Positions 33,463 to 43,623 of a stretch of 64,000 nucleotides of DNA are shown here, piece after piece. The notes below the pieces were generated by a model. The model was not told the origin of the DNA and ran no database searches. It saw nothing but the letters and a program-made list of their open reading frames with translations. A program made the position numbers and the translations under genes. Within the stretch, counting starts at the first letter, position 1. Each line of letters starts with the position of its first letter. Location: assembly GCF_003097655.1 (NCBI RefSeq), contig NZ_QCZH01000003.1, positions 62,001 through 126,000 on the forward strand. The letters run 5' to 3'. Source of the DNA: Flavobacterium laiguense (GTDB lineage: Bacteria; Bacteroidota; Bacteroidia; Flavobacteriales; Flavobacteriaceae).

Positions 33463-35451
33463 ATGGCTATGCAGACTGGAGAAAACGAACAAGCATTGAG
33501 GAAAATACTCGACATGACAAGGCTCATCAGTATCGTTGTTTTAGGAATTCACTTTTATTATTACTGCTATGCGGCTTTTCGGGAGTGGCATTTTGTTAGC
33601 GGATTCAGCGATACTATTTTAGGCAATATCCACAATACAGGATTGTTTAGCAACTTTCATAAATCCAAACTCTTTGCGTTGGGATTTTTAGTGATTTCCT
33701 TAATTGGTGCAAAAGGGCGTAAAGATGAAAAACTGAATTACAAAACAGCCTTTGCCTATATTATTACAGGCATACTGATTTATTTTATTAGCTGTCTTTC
33801 ATTATATTTAAAGATTGAAGTTGTACAGACAGCAATTACCTATATGGCTATCACTTCTGTTGGCTATCTTCTAATGCTTTCAGGAGGTACTCTACTATCC
33901 CGTATTATAAAAAACCGACTCAACCACAAGGATATTTTCAATAAAGAAAACGAAACTTTTCCGCAGGAAGAAAGGCTATTGGAAAATGAATTTTCCATTA
34001 ATCTACCTGCCCGTTATTACTTGAAAGACAAGATTCGCAATAGCTGGATAAACATCATTAATCCCTTTCGGGCATTGATGGTTCTAGGCACTCCAGGTTC
34101 AGGTAAATCATACTTCGTAATCAGACACGTGATTACACAACACATCCGTAAAGGGTTTACGATGTTTGTCTATGATTTTAAGTTTGATGACCTATCTAAA
34201 ATTGCCTATAATACGTGGCTCAAATACAAACATTTGTACCCGAAGGTGCCACAGTTTTATGTTATTAATTTTGATGACCTAACCCGAACACATCGGTGCA
34301 ATCCGTTAGAACCCTCAGCCATGACGGATATTACAGATGCATCCGAATCTGCTCGAACTATTTTGTTAGGATTAAATCGAGAATGGATCAAACGCCAAGG
34401 CGACTTCTTTGTGGAATCTCCAATTAATTTTCTCTCTGCTATAATATGGTACTTGAAAAAGTATAAAGATGGCGAATTTTGTACGCTACCCCATGTTATT
34501 GAACTTATGCAAGCTGACTACGATAGTCTCTTTACCTTACTGCGAACCGAAAAGGAAATTGAGGTATTGATTAATCCTTTTGTCAATGCCTACCTCAACG
34601 ATGTAATGGAACAATTAGAAGGTCAGATAGCCTCTGCAAAAATTGCAATGGCTAGACTCTCCTCTCCTCAATTGTATTATGTTTTATCAGGTAATGATTT
34701 TACATTGGACATCAATAACCCCGAAGAACCCAAGATTGTTTGCATGGGCAACAACCCGCAAAAAATACAAATATATGGTGCTGTATTATCCTTATATGTA
34801 AACCGCTTAGTAAAGCAGGTCAACCAAAAAGGCAAGCAAAAAAGCAGCCTGATATTTGATGAATTTCCGACAATCTACCTCAACAATATGGATAGCTTAA
34901 TTGCTACTGCACGAAGTAACAAAGTAGCAACTTGTCTAGGAATTCAAGACTTCAGTCAGCTGCGCAAGGATTACGGACGTGAACAGGCAGACGTGATTAT
35001 GAACATTACCGGAAATATAGTCAGCGGTCAGGTTACTGGGGATACTGCAAAGCAACTTTCCGAGCGATTTGGTAAAATTATGCAGGACAGAGAAAGTCTT
35101 TCTATTAATAGCGGAGACACTTCGATCAGTCGTTCCAAACAATTGGAATCTGCTGTGCCTCCTTCCAAGATTTCATCCTTGAGTTCAGGCGAATTTGTAG
35201 GTATGGTTGCCGATGATCCTGATTGTAAAATTGAATTAAAAACATTTCATTGCGAAATATTAAATGACCATGAAGCACTCAAAAAAGAACAAGATAATTA
35301 TAAAGATATAGCTGTAATTCGCAAGCTTGACAATTCTATGGTGCAACGGAATTATCTGCAGATAAAACAAGATATTCAGGATATAATTCATTCTGAGATG
35401 GAGCGGTTATTAAATGATCCTGGGATGGCTTATTTGGTGGTGAAGAAATAA
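33463..35451 (+). CDS. TraG/VirD4-family type IV coupling protein (MobC of Bacteroidota elements)
   Basis: The 662-residue protein has N-terminal membrane segments (about 20-150), a Walker A motif LGTPGSGKSYF near residue 208, a Walker B-like SSLIFDEFPTIYL near residue 468, and C-terminal regions such as SGQVTGDTAKQLSERFGK. Coupling proteins are inner-membrane ATPases that hand the relaxase-DNA complex to the type IV secretion channel. It is the last gene of the three-gene mobilisation operon and converges on the WYL regulator gene, with 17 bases between the stops. Confidence 0.92.
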   Translation: MAMQTGENEQALRKILDMTRLISIVVLGIHFYYYCYAAFREWHFVSGFSDTILGNIHNTGLFSNFHKSKLFALGFLVISLIGAKGRKDEKLNYKTAFAYIITGILIYFISCLSLYLKIEVVQTAITYMAITSVGYLLMLSGGTLLSRIIKNRLNHKDIFNKENETFPQEERLLENEFSINLPARYYLKDKIRNSWINIINPFRALMVLGTPGSGKSYFVIRHVITQHIRKGFTMFVYDFKFDDLSKIAYNTWLKYKHLYPKVPQFYVINFDDLTRTHRCNPLEPSAMTDITDASESARTILLGLNREWIKRQGDFFVESPINFLSAIIWYLKKYKDGEFCTLPHVIELMQADYDSLFTLLRTEKEIEVLINPFVNAYLNDVMEQLEGQIASAKIAMARLSSPQLYYVLSGNDFTLDINNPEEPKIVCMGNNPQKIQIYGAVLSLYVNRLVKQVNQKGKQKSSLIFDEFPTIYLNNMDSLIATARSNKVATCLGIQDFSQLRKDYGREQADVIMNITGNIVSGQVTGDTAKQLSERFGKIMQDRESLSINSGDTSISRSKQLESAVPPSKISSLSSGEFVGMVADDPDCKIELKTFHCEILNDHEALKKEQDNYKDIAVIRKLDNSMVQRNYLQIKQDIQDIIHSEMERLLNDPGMAYLVVKK

Positions 35452-35468
35452 GCTTGATAATAATTATA

Positions 35469-36368
35469 TCATCCTTTGTATGTATTCAGTCGCTCTTGAA
35501 CATAATCTTTCAATGTTTTTGGCTCAATAATTTTGACTTCTCCAAGAAGTCCTAGGATAAAACGACCAACACCTAAAAAGTTACCAACTTCACACTCTAA
35601 ACGATATAAATTATCAGTTATCTTAGTAATGTACTTTTCAGACAATGGATATTCTTCAATAATCAAATTATAGGCTAGTAACGAAAGTTCCAAACTAACA
35701 TGCACAGGATCAAAACTTTGCATTCTAAAAATGTCAATGATTCCTTTTTTGTGTTTAGGTTTGAACTTCCAGGAAGATTCAAGTAAAATGACTTGTTTAA
35801 TTCTCGAAGTCTTAAAAACTTTATTGACACCATCTTCAACATCGTAACACCAGACCCCTGTATAATTAATTGTAAAATCAATTGGCTCTACAATTCTGTC
35901 TCTAATGTTTTTACTATTACCAGACTTATACGATTGTAACACAACTTGTTTTTGTTGTTTTATGGCTTGTAGTAAAGAATAAATATTCTCACTCTCTTCC
36001 TTTTTTGCAATGGCATGGATAACACGGTCGAAATCATATAGACTATATAATTTCTTAACTAATTTAATTTTTAATTCATCATTGTCATCTATACTATGAA
36101 TAGCTTTACTCAATATAAAGGCTTCTTCTTCAGAAAAATGCAATAAGCTACTAATTTCTTGAACAGTAGTATTTTCTTTGTCAATCTTAAAATAACCATT
36201 GCTATTTTCAATGACAAAACCCACGTGTTTGAAAGTATCAAGATAACGATAAACGGTTCGCTGTGATATTTCAAATCGCTCAGATAGTTCTGCAATGGTT
36301 CGACCATATTGGCAATCCAATAGCAGTAATACTTCCAGCATTTTCTGAAATTTAGCTTGATCTGACAT
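35469..36368 (-). CDS. WYL-domain transcriptional regulator
   Basis: The 299-residue protein begins with an HTH of the HTH_11/DeoR-like kind (TIAELSERFEISQRTVYRYL) and continues with a WYL-type ligand domain (about 140-215, with VVLQSYKSGNSKNIRDRIVE and PIDFTINYTGVWCYD) and a C-terminal extension. WYL regulators often control defence systems and can sense nucleic-acid signals. Its start is 2 bases past the end of hsdR on the same strand, so it is the last gene of the restriction operon and probably regulates it. Confidence 0.85.
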   Translation of the reverse strand: MSDQAKFQKMLEVLLLLDCQYGRTIAELSERFEISQRTVYRYLDTFKHVGFVIENSNGYFKIDKENTTVQEISSLLHFSEEEAFILSKAIHSIDDNDELKIKLVKKLYSLYDFDRVIHAIAKKEESENIYSLLQAIKQQKQVVLQSYKSGNSKNIRDRIVEPIDFTINYTGVWCYDVEDGVNKVFKTSRIKQVILLESSWKFKPKHKKGIIDIFRMQSFDPVHVSLELSLLAYNLIIEEYPLSEKYITKITDNLYRLECEVGNFLGVGRFILGLLGEVKIIEPKTLKDYVQERLNTYKG

Positions 36369-36370
36369 TC

Positions 36371-39300
36371 TTAACTATTTTGATATTTCTTAAAGTTCTC
36401 CGCCTGTTCAAAAATTTCTTTATAGACTTCGTCTCTATCTACAGGTGGGTAACCATTTTCAGCTAAAAGTATAATTAAGCCTACTTTTAATTCCGCTTTG
36501 ATGTCATCCCGTTTACTCCAGTCTGTATATTTTGCTTTGTCATCAACTACTTCTTTTACTTTTTGTGCCAAAAGAATTAATTTATCTTCGGGATATTCGA
36601 AGTCATATTTTACGGCTAAGGCTTTCAGGATGTCATAAAAAGCTTTTTCCTCAAAGTCAATTCCGAGGTCTTTAAAGGAATCTTTTTCTTTTTTTAAGGC
36701 ATAGTATAATTCAATAATTTCATCTGTGAAATCTTCCAATACTTCACTTCGCAATACATCACTTTCTTTTCGTTCGTTGTATTTATCAACGATGAATTGT
36801 AAACGCTTAGAAAAATCAATTCCGGTTATCTTATTAATTTTCTTTACATCGTCAATGGCTTTGGCCAAAAGCTTTTGTAAAAGCTTGATTTTAGTATTAG
36901 GGAGCTTGATTTTATCAATCTTTGCCATATAATCCTCTGAGAAAATATCTACTTCGGTTTGATTCTCTTCTCCCAATTTAAAAATTTCCTCCACACCATT
37001 GCTTTCAATGGCTTCCTGTAGCATCTGGCGCACTTTATTGTTCATTTGGGCAGTATCCGGCGCCACTCCTTTGGTGAGTTTGAACACTATGGAGCGCACG
37101 GCTAAATAGAAATGAATTTCGTCTCTTTCGGTTTCATCAAACACACCACTACCGGAACAAATATCGTAAGCCGATTTTAATCGTTTTACTATGTACATAA
37201 ACCTTTTTTCCAGCTCTTGTGTGAGTTGGACAAACTCTGCTGCCTGATTTAAGGTCCGTAATTGTTCTACGGGTGAACCCTTGAAATATTTTGACTTATC
37301 GAATTTATGGAACAGTTTCCCCAGTAAATCCAATTGGTCTTTGACGACTACTATGGATTGTTCAATATCCTCAATGTTTTGAGTATCGGCACTACTGTAT
37401 TGCGCCAAAGCCAGATTCATTTGTTTTTTGATTCCGATATAATCAACTACCAAGCCTTTTTCTTTACCTTCAAATTTTCGGTTAACCCTTGAAATCGTTT
37501 GGATAAGATTGTGTCTTTGTATCGGTTTGTCAATATACATCGTATCCAAGAAAGGCACGTCGAAACCGGTTAGCCACATATCGACCACAATGGCGATTTT
37601 AAAATTGGATTTTTCATTTTTAAACTGTCGGTCTAACTCCTTACGGTCTTCCTTGGTTCCTAACAGATTGTATAATGCTTCCGAGTCATCTTTACCTCTG
37701 GTCATCACCATTTTGATACGTTCCATCGGTTTGATTTCCTTTTGTTCTTTTTCGGAAAGTACAATGCCGTCTACTGTGGTTTTTACTTCGCCCCATTCCG
37801 GACGGAGTTCCAAAATGTATTTATATAATTCGTAGGCGATGGGACGGGTACTGCAAACAAACATTGCTTTTCCTTTTACCGTAGCCCCTTCTGCTATTCG
37901 GTTTTCATAATGTTTGACAAAATCTTTAGCTACGGTTTCCAATCGGGTAGGGTCACCAATAATCGCGTTCATTTGTGCCATAGCTTTTTTACTTTCGTCT
38001 ACTTGGTACTCGTTACTACCTTCTTCCGCACAAAAGTTATAGTATTCTTCAATTTCCTGAAGCCTCCCGTTATTGAGCAGAACTTTGGCAGCGCGGCCTT
38101 CATAAACAATCCGCACCGTAATTTCATCAATTACAGATTCTTTCATCGCATAGGTGTCGACTATATCACCAAAAACATCAAGCGTCGCATCAATAGGAGT
38201 TCCTGTAAAACCTACATAAGTAGCATTTGGCAGGGAATCGTGTAAATATTTAGCAAAGCCAAAAGTTTTAGAAACCCCCTTGTCAGTTACTTTTATTTTC
38301 TGGTCCAGATTGGTCTGACTGCGGTGCGCCTCGTCGGATATACAGATTACATTATTTCGGTCGGTCAATAATTGGGTATCTTCCGTAAACTTATGAATGG
38401 TCGTCAGGAATACTCCGCCACTATTTCTGCCTTGCAATAGTTCTCTTAATTGACTTCTGCTTTCTACACTGATAATCATTTCATCACCGATAAATCCTTT
38501 GGCATTGGTAAATTGTCCCGACAATTGGTCATCCAAATCAGTTCTGTCGGTTATCAATACAATGGTAGGACTTCCAAAATAAGTGCTTCTCATCAGCAAA
38601 CGACTCAAGTACAACATCGTGTAACTTTTGCCACAACCTGTGGTACCAAAGTAAGTACCGCCTTTTCCATCACCTTCGGGACGTTGATGTATTTTTATAT
38701 TTTCAAATAGTTTGATTGCTGCATAATACTGAGGATAGCGACAAACAATTTTCTCATTTTTCTTGGAACTGTCCGGAAGATAAATGAAATTTTGAATAAT
38801 GTTTCTTAACCTATTGCGGTTGAACATACCCTGAATGAGCGTAAACATGGCATCAATGCCATCCACTTCATTAACCATGCCTTCAATTTTACGCCAGGCA
38901 TAAAAGAATTCATAAGGCGCAAAGAAAGAACCGGCTTTGGTATTGACACCATCGCTTATGACACAAAACGCATTGTATTTGAAGAGTTCGGGAATGTCTC
39001 TTTTGTATCTTGTGGTCAATTGAACAAAAGCATCGTGTATGGTGGTGTTTTCCTGAATGGCCGTTTTAAATTCAAAAACAACCAATGGCAATCCGTTGAT
39101 ATATAAAATCAAGTCCGGAATACGCATTTCATACCCTTTAATTGCCAATTGATTGACAATTCTATAGGTGTTATTATCCTCCTCAGAATAATCAATCAAC
39201 TGAATATAAACATCTTTCTGATTACGGTCTTCACGTTTCAACAGAAAACCATCACTCACCATTTTCATAATGGTTTTGTTGGTCTCGTATAAATCAGAAG

Positions 39301-39583
39301 CTGGCAAACGATCTAAATCCCTTATGATGGAATCGATTTCGTTTTCGGTAATATTTTCTGTCTTGTATTGGTTGTGTAGGTAATTTTTTAAATCCTCTGT
39401 AATCAGAACTTTTTCACTTACGACATGGCCATAAACAGTTGGTGGTTCTGCAAAACCATTGAATTCTGTTTTACGCACTTCCCCGCCTGCAAGGTGAGTC
39501 ATTTTCTCTTCTTGCAGTAATGATATAAATGCCTTTTCTAATTGTGATTCGGTGAATTTCATTTTTGTTCTATTATTTTCCAA
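36371..39583 (-). CDS. hsdR: Type I restriction enzyme, R subunit (HsdR)
   Basis: The 1070-residue protein has an N-terminal nuclease domain of the PD-(D/E)xK type (IPDLILYINGLPLVVFEFK near 155-175), helicase motif I GTTGCGKSYTM near residue 312, motif II DEAHRSQ near 414, and the later motifs VGFTGTPID and QTISRVNRKFEGKEKG. The C-terminal coiled helical region is present. HsdR hydrolyses ATP, translocates DNA and cleaves unmethylated foreign DNA together with HsdM and HsdS. It is separated from hsdS by four other genes, all on the same strand. Its start overlaps the end of the AlbA_2 gene by 25 bases, so they are coupled. Confidence 0.95.
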   Translation of the reverse strand: MENNRTKMKFTESQLEKAFISLLQEEKMTHLAGGEVRKTEFNGFAEPPTVYGHVVSEKVLITEDLKNYLHNQYKTENITENEIDSIIRDLDRLPASDLYETNKTIMKMVSDGFLLKREDRNQKDVYIQLIDYSEEDNNTYRIVNQLAIKGYEMRIPDLILYINGLPLVVFEFKTAIQENTTIHDAFVQLTTRYKRDIPELFKYNAFCVISDGVNTKAGSFFAPYEFFYAWRKIEGMVNEVDGIDAMFTLIQGMFNRNRLRNIIQNFIYLPDSSKKNEKIVCRYPQYYAAIKLFENIKIHQRPEGDGKGGTYFGTTGCGKSYTMLYLSRLLMRSTYFGSPTIVLITDRTDLDDQLSGQFTNAKGFIGDEMIISVESRSQLRELLQGRNSGGVFLTTIHKFTEDTQLLTDRNNVICISDEAHRSQTNLDQKIKVTDKGVSKTFGFAKYLHDSLPNATYVGFTGTPIDATLDVFGDIVDTYAMKESVIDEITVRIVYEGRAAKVLLNNGRLQEIEEYYNFCAEEGSNEYQVDESKKAMAQMNAIIGDPTRLETVAKDFVKHYENRIAEGATVKGKAMFVCSTRPIAYELYKYILELRPEWGEVKTTVDGIVLSEKEQKEIKPMERIKMVMTRGKDDSEALYNLLGTKEDRKELDRQFKNEKSNFKIAIVVDMWLTGFDVPFLDTMYIDKPIQRHNLIQTISRVNRKFEGKEKGLVVDYIGIKKQMNLALAQYSSADTQNIEDIEQSIVVVKDQLDLLGKLFHKFDKSKYFKGSPVEQLRTLNQAAEFVQLTQELEKRFMYIVKRLKSAYDICSGSGVFDETERDEIHFYLAVRSIVFKLTKGVAPDTAQMNNKVRQMLQEAIESNGVEEIFKLGEENQTEVDIFSEDYMAKIDKIKLPNTKIKLLQKLLAKAIDDVKKINKITGIDFSKRLQFIVDKYNERKESDVLRSEVLEDFTDEIIELYYALKKEKDSFKDLGIDFEEKAFYDILKALAVKYDFEYPEDKLILLAQKVKEVVDDKAKYTDWSKRDDIKAELKVGLIILLAENGYPPVDRDEVYKEIFEQAENFKKYQNS

Positions 39584-41088
39584 TGCCCACTTTTTGTTGA
39601 ACCTTCTCTTTCAATCACTTTATCATCCTTCAATTTAGCGATAACTTTTTCTATTGTACTTGCCGCTAGACCAAGAATAACAGCAATATCTTTAGACCTA
39701 ATGGATGGCTCAAGCATGAAGAGCATAAGAATATCAATTGCATTTCTTCCGTATTTCTTCCGTATTTCTTCCGTATTTCTTCCGTATTTCTTCCGTAAAT
39801 ACCCCGTAATTACCCCGTAATTACCCCGTAAAAAAGCAATGTTTGTTTCCTTCCCGAGAATAATTCTATCAGATAATAACCCGAACTCCTTTTGAAGTTG
39901 TTCTATATACTTTGTTAAATCTTCCATTGGACCACCTGCTTGATCACCTTCTTGACCACCTTCTTGCGGGGTGACTTGATTATTTAAATCTTTGTAAACA
40001 GTAACCAGTATCCCTCCATCCATCGAAATAATTTCCGGTTCCGGCAAGCCCATCTCTTTACAGGCTTCATAAATTTTTAAAGTGCCACGACCCCAAGAAT
40101 CAATATAACCCGCTTTAAAACAAACATCGGCTATCAAAGGATTTCTGGGACGTGAAATATGGTGGCGTTTCAAACTTTCCAGCTCCATGCCTTCGGGTAG
40201 TAAACCTTCGTTCCAAATAGTTAATTTATTATCATACACACGCATTTGAATCATCGAACCCATATAGGAACGATGTACCAAAGCATTCAGCAGCATCTCG
40301 CGTATGGCAGCCACAGGGTACTCGTCTTTTTCTATGCGTAGCAACCCTTCGAAGTCAATGGGTTTGGTGAAAAATTTGTAGTTTAACTGATTGGGAACCG
40401 TTTTCAGCAATTCCATAATATTGCCTTCTTCGACTTCCTGAAAACGCAGGTCGGCATCGTTGACACCAAAACGACCTATTTTTACTTTGATGTTGGGATA
40501 AAAACGATTAGGATCTTTTCCGAACAGGATGATGGCGGCTCTTTTGAGTTTGCCGTGATCGAGCAAACGAATTTTCTCCAAAAGTTCTACGGTAGAAAGT
40601 TCTCCAATATCATTGGGCATACGTCCGCTCTTTAAGGCATCTTTGATAAATCTCTTTATACTGTTGTCGTCTATGTCATCCAAACTGGCACCTTCCTCAA
40701 TGACATCATCCCAAGTTTTACCCGCTTTTTTGAGTAAAAACTCGTTTAAGGTGTTTCCGGTCATTTCCATTTTGGAACTACCGGAACGATAATAGTAACG
40801 CCCCCGGAGCGACACAGGAACCGAATAAGGATTTACTCCGATTTCGATATATTTTTTACCCGCTTCGTCATGCAGATTGACATCGCAGATAATACCCAAG
40901 TTTTCACGGATTTTATTGGGAAGGGCTTCCATAAGGAATTTGTGATTCTCCAAATGTGTTAACACACCATCATCATCCTTGCCGATGTAAATAGTACCAC
41001 CCACCGCATTGGCAAAACCGCATACCCATTTCAGATAGTCGTCATGCCAACTTCGTTTCCATTCTATGTTTTGTGATTCGCTCGACAT
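39559..41088 (-). CDS. AlbA_2-domain ATP-binding protein with C-terminal winged helix
   Basis: The 509-residue protein begins with an AlbA_2 (Schlafen-like) nucleic-acid domain (about 5-125, FANAVGGTIYIGKDDDG), followed by an ATP-binding helical region and a HATPase-like section (PVAAIREMLLNALVHRSYMG, then SRPRNPLIADVCFKAGYIDS with WGRGTLKIYEACKEMGLPEP). Its C-terminal winged helix (about 460-509) includes RSKDIAVILGLAASTIEKVI. Between about residues 420 and 449 an 11-bp tandem array encodes repeated Tyr-Gly-rich and Lys/Arg-rich residues. Such proteins are often placed inside type I restriction operons and are presumed regulators. It is translationally coupled to hsdR. Confidence 0.85.
   Translation of the reverse strand: MSSESQNIEWKRSWHDDYLKWVCGFANAVGGTIYIGKDDDGVLTHLENHKFLMEALPNKIRENLGIICDVNLHDEAGKKYIEIGVNPYSVPVSLRGRYYYRSGSSKMEMTGNTLNEFLLKKAGKTWDDVIEEGASLDDIDDNSIKRFIKDALKSGRMPNDIGELSTVELLEKIRLLDHGKLKRAAIILFGKDPNRFYPNIKVKIGRFGVNDADLRFQEVEEGNIMELLKTVPNQLNYKFFTKPIDFEGLLRIEKDEYPVAAIREMLLNALVHRSYMGSMIQMRVYDNKLTIWNEGLLPEGMELESLKRHHISRPRNPLIADVCFKAGYIDSWGRGTLKIYEACKEMGLPEPEIISMDGGILVTVYKDLNNQVTPQEGGQEGDQAGGPMEDLTKYIEQLQKEFGLLSDRIILGKETNIAFLRGNYGVITGYLRKKYGRNTEEIRKKYGRNAIDILMLFMLEPSIRSKDIAVILGLAASTIEKVIAKLKDDKVIEREGSTKSGHWKIIEQK
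39743..39830. repeat. 11-bp tandem array inside the AlbA_2 gene
   Basis: On the coding (minus) strand there are three units of TACGGGGTAAT-type sequence followed by five identical units TACGGAAGAAA, eight in all and 88 bases long. Plus-strand unit borders are 39743, 39754, 39765, 39776, 39787, 39798, 39809 and 39820. Eleven is not a multiple of three, so gain or loss of one or two units shifts the frame before the C-terminal winged helix, whereas three units (33 bases) keep it. The array reads openly in all three frames because 33 bases pass through each. Confidence 0.9.
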
Positions 41089-41101
41089 TATATTATCCTT
41101 T

Positions 41102-42922
41102 TTAAAAAATTTCAGCAGTTACGAATTTTGAAAATAATCTTATATCAATAAAATCAAATACCTCTTCAAAATTTTTAATTGTTTCAGGATCTATATTATC
41201 TCTAGTAATATTCCCATTTTCAATTTGAGCAAAAAAGTTTCTAGCGAATATTATTTTACGTTTGCCAATTATTTCAGAAGGCTGTTTTTTTGAATTTATA
41301 TCTATTTTAGGGTCTAATAATTTCAATTCAGAAATAGTAAACATATCTTCAACTTCTTTAAAATTAATTATTTTAATCCTCTTATTCATTTCTTCATTAT
41401 TATTTAAAAACACATTATCTAAAAGTTCATTTTTTGTGTTTTGAGGATTTTCACCATTTTCCATGATTAGTACCCAATCTAGACCATATCCGATACAAAA
41501 TGAAATTAATGGAAAAAGTTTAGACGATTTAACTCCGATAGCAGGAACGAACTTATATTCATTTTTTCTATCTAAAATTCTTGACATCCCTTTATAATAC
41601 CAAAAATCAGAAAGCCCTTCAACAATAATATTTTTTTTTGAAAGTATTGAAAACTCTTTAAACGGTTCGAGGCCCATTGCTTCAGAAATCGGTTGTAAAG
41701 CATCTTTTTTATACGTCGTATCTAACTGTGATGATGTTAAACCTTCTACAACAGTTCCTCTTTTTTCAGTGTTAAGCACTAAACCAATATTGTGTAGTTT
41801 ATCTAATTCTATCAATGAGGGAGAATGAGTAGAATAAATTATTTGATGCCCATTTTTAGCTAAATTTTTGAATACACTCAACATATCATTATTAGCCTTA
41901 ACATGTAAATTTAATCCTGGCTCATCAAATAAAAAAATAATTTTATTTAATGATTCTGATGCTTTAAGTTCTAACCATAATGATAAAAACCAAATCAATC
42001 CTTTACTTCTTCTTCTAGGCTCTAAATAAACTCCATCCTTAGATTTTAAATAAAAAGTAATAATCTCCTTACCTGTTTTATCAAATCCTAATTCAAAATT
42101 AATTTCAACTTGATTGTTTCCTGCAATTTTTTGTTTCCAATCATTTTGAAAAGTAGCTGTAATACTTTTATGAGCAGATTCAACACTGCCCTTTTTAAGA
42201 GTAGTGCTTTTTTGGGATAATGAAATAAAATCGATACCAATTATTTTTTCAATATTTTTTACAGCCTTATATCCTTTTGCATTATTATCCCCATTTATTA
42301 AATCAGCTATGTAAATATAATCCGGTAATAAATCAGCTACATCATCAAAAAGAATTATATCCGGACATGATTTCCATAAATTAATAATAATATTATTTCT
42401 ATTTGATTTTACATCAATAAAAGGTCTAATAATTTTTACTAGTGTGGTAACAATATTTTCATTCTCATTAGGTAATCCATTTATTGAAGCCTTTATAATT
42501 TCAAATGCTTGCTCATTTAATTCTAAACTAGATACATCATCCTTCTCAAAATTTATGAATCTTGTTAAAGTAAATTCTTTTAATTTCGAGAGTTTTTCAA
42601 TATTAAATAATTTAAAATTAGGTATAGTTTTTTTAATACTTTCTTCAACTAGCTTTGCACATAACTCTTCAAAATATTCATAAAAAGCTTTATCCTTAAC
42701 TGAATAAGTTATTGCTACAGATTGTTTTAAATTACCTTTACTTTCTTCTTCAAAATTTAAATTTTCTTTATCAATTATCTCGTCTTCAAATACATTTAGG
42801 GCTTCCAAAATAGAGCTTTTGCCAGCTTCATTTTGACCAGCCAAAACAAATATATTGTCATTAAAATCAATAGTAGTATCTATGATACTTTTGAAATTTT
42901 GGATTCTTATTTTTTTTATCAT
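41102..42922 (-). CDS. OLD-family-like ATPase with TOPRIM-like C-terminus
   Basis: The 606-residue protein has an N-terminal SMC/RecF-like ATPase with Walker A GQNEAGKSS near 30, a signature-like region at RRRSKGLIWFLSL, and Walker B IIFLFDEPGLNLH near 340, followed by a switch His in IIYSTHSPSLIE. A TOPRIM-like domain follows, with the expected Glu435 in IIVEGLSDFWYY. At the DxD position the residues are E488-N489-G490 instead of Asp-x-Asp, so nuclease activity is uncertain. OLD proteins, including GajA of Gabija, act in phage defence. The gene lies in the restriction operon 13 bases before the AlbA_2 gene and 191 bases after the 4-TM gene. Confidence 0.8.
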   Translation of the reverse strand: MIKKIRIQNFKSIIDTTIDFNDNIFVLAGQNEAGKSSILEALNVFEDEIIDKENLNFEEESKGNLKQSVAITYSVKDKAFYEYFEELCAKLVEESIKKTIPNFKLFNIEKLSKLKEFTLTRFINFEKDDVSSLELNEQAFEIIKASINGLPNENENIVTTLVKIIRPFIDVKSNRNNIIINLWKSCPDIILFDDVADLLPDYIYIADLINGDNNAKGYKAVKNIEKIIGIDFISLSQKSTTLKKGSVESAHKSITATFQNDWKQKIAGNNQVEINFELGFDKTGKEIITFYLKSKDGVYLEPRRRSKGLIWFLSLWLELKASESLNKIIFLFDEPGLNLHVKANNDMLSVFKNLAKNGHQIIYSTHSPSLIELDKLHNIGLVLNTEKRGTVVEGLTSSQLDTTYKKDALQPISEAMGLEPFKEFSILSKKNIIVEGLSDFWYYKGMSRILDRKNEYKFVPAIGVKSSKLFPLISFCIGYGLDWVLIMENGENPQNTKNELLDNVFLNNNEEMNKRIKIINFKEVEDMFTISELKLLDPKIDINSKKQPSEIIGKRKIIFARNFFAQIENGNITRDNIDPETIKNFEEVFDFIDIRLFSKFVTAEIF

Positions 42923-43113
42923 ATTTCAACTTTTACAGTTTAAACTTATATCATTCTTAACAACAACAATTTTTTAATTAGTCAACATTCATTTTTAATC
43001 ATTCATTATACTCAAACTAATATCAATATCTGTAAACTTATCTATAACTTCCGCCTCTACAAAAAAAATCTTTCTCCATTTGTATTGATTCCTGTACATA
43101 ATGTTTCAAATTC

Positions 43114-43623
43114 CTATTGTGTTTCTTTTGATTTTAATATTATCAAAATAATTTTTATAAAGCGAAAAATATTATAAATGGTAACTGTGAAAAGTGCAAC
43201 ATAGCTTGAAAACATAAGCACTTTTGGCTTAAAATCTAAATTTAAATAAACATAAGAAAAAAGAATGTATGTCAGTTTGCGAATATCGGGTAAAATAGGA
43301 TTGACTAAAATTATTACAAATGAAAAAGTAATAATAATTAAGTTCAAGTACAGTAGTTTTTTACTGAATTTTATAAATTCCGTATGTGTTTCGTCGTTTT
43401 TAAACTTTTCAAACAAATACATACAACCGATAAAAACGCCAAAAAAAATTGAACATACATCAATTAATTTGTCATTAAATAATGATGTGTCATCGTTGTA
43501 TGAAAAACTTAATAAATATGAAGCCCAAAATGAAATCATAAAAATCACATAATCTATTGAGGAATATAATCCTTTCTTGATTTTACCTTTTCTTATTTCA
43601 TTATGATTATCGGCAGAAATCAT
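43114..43623 (-). CDS. Four-segment membrane protein, second gene of a putative defence pair
   Basis: The 169-residue product has four predicted membrane segments (about 24-43, 53-71, 90-109 and 135-163) with short basic ends and no signal peptide or catalytic motif. Its start overlaps the stop of the 316-residue upstream gene by four bases (ATGA), so the two are made together. A soluble sensor plus small multi-segment membrane protein is the layout of RexA/RexB of phage lambda, and in reverse order of KwaA/KwaB (Kiwa). It may be an ion-leak or membrane-disrupting effector. No sequence-level family is recognised. The gene is noticeably AT-rich compared with hsdM and hsdR. Confidence 0.6.
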   Translation of the reverse strand: MISADNHNEIRKGKIKKGLYSSIDYVIFMISFWASYLLSFSYNDDTSLFNDKLIDVCSIFFGVFIGCMYLFEKFKNDETHTEFIKFSKKLLYLNLIIITFSFVIILVNPILPDIRKLTYILFSYVYLNLDFKPKVLMFSSYVALFTVTIYNIFRFIKIILIILKSKETQ

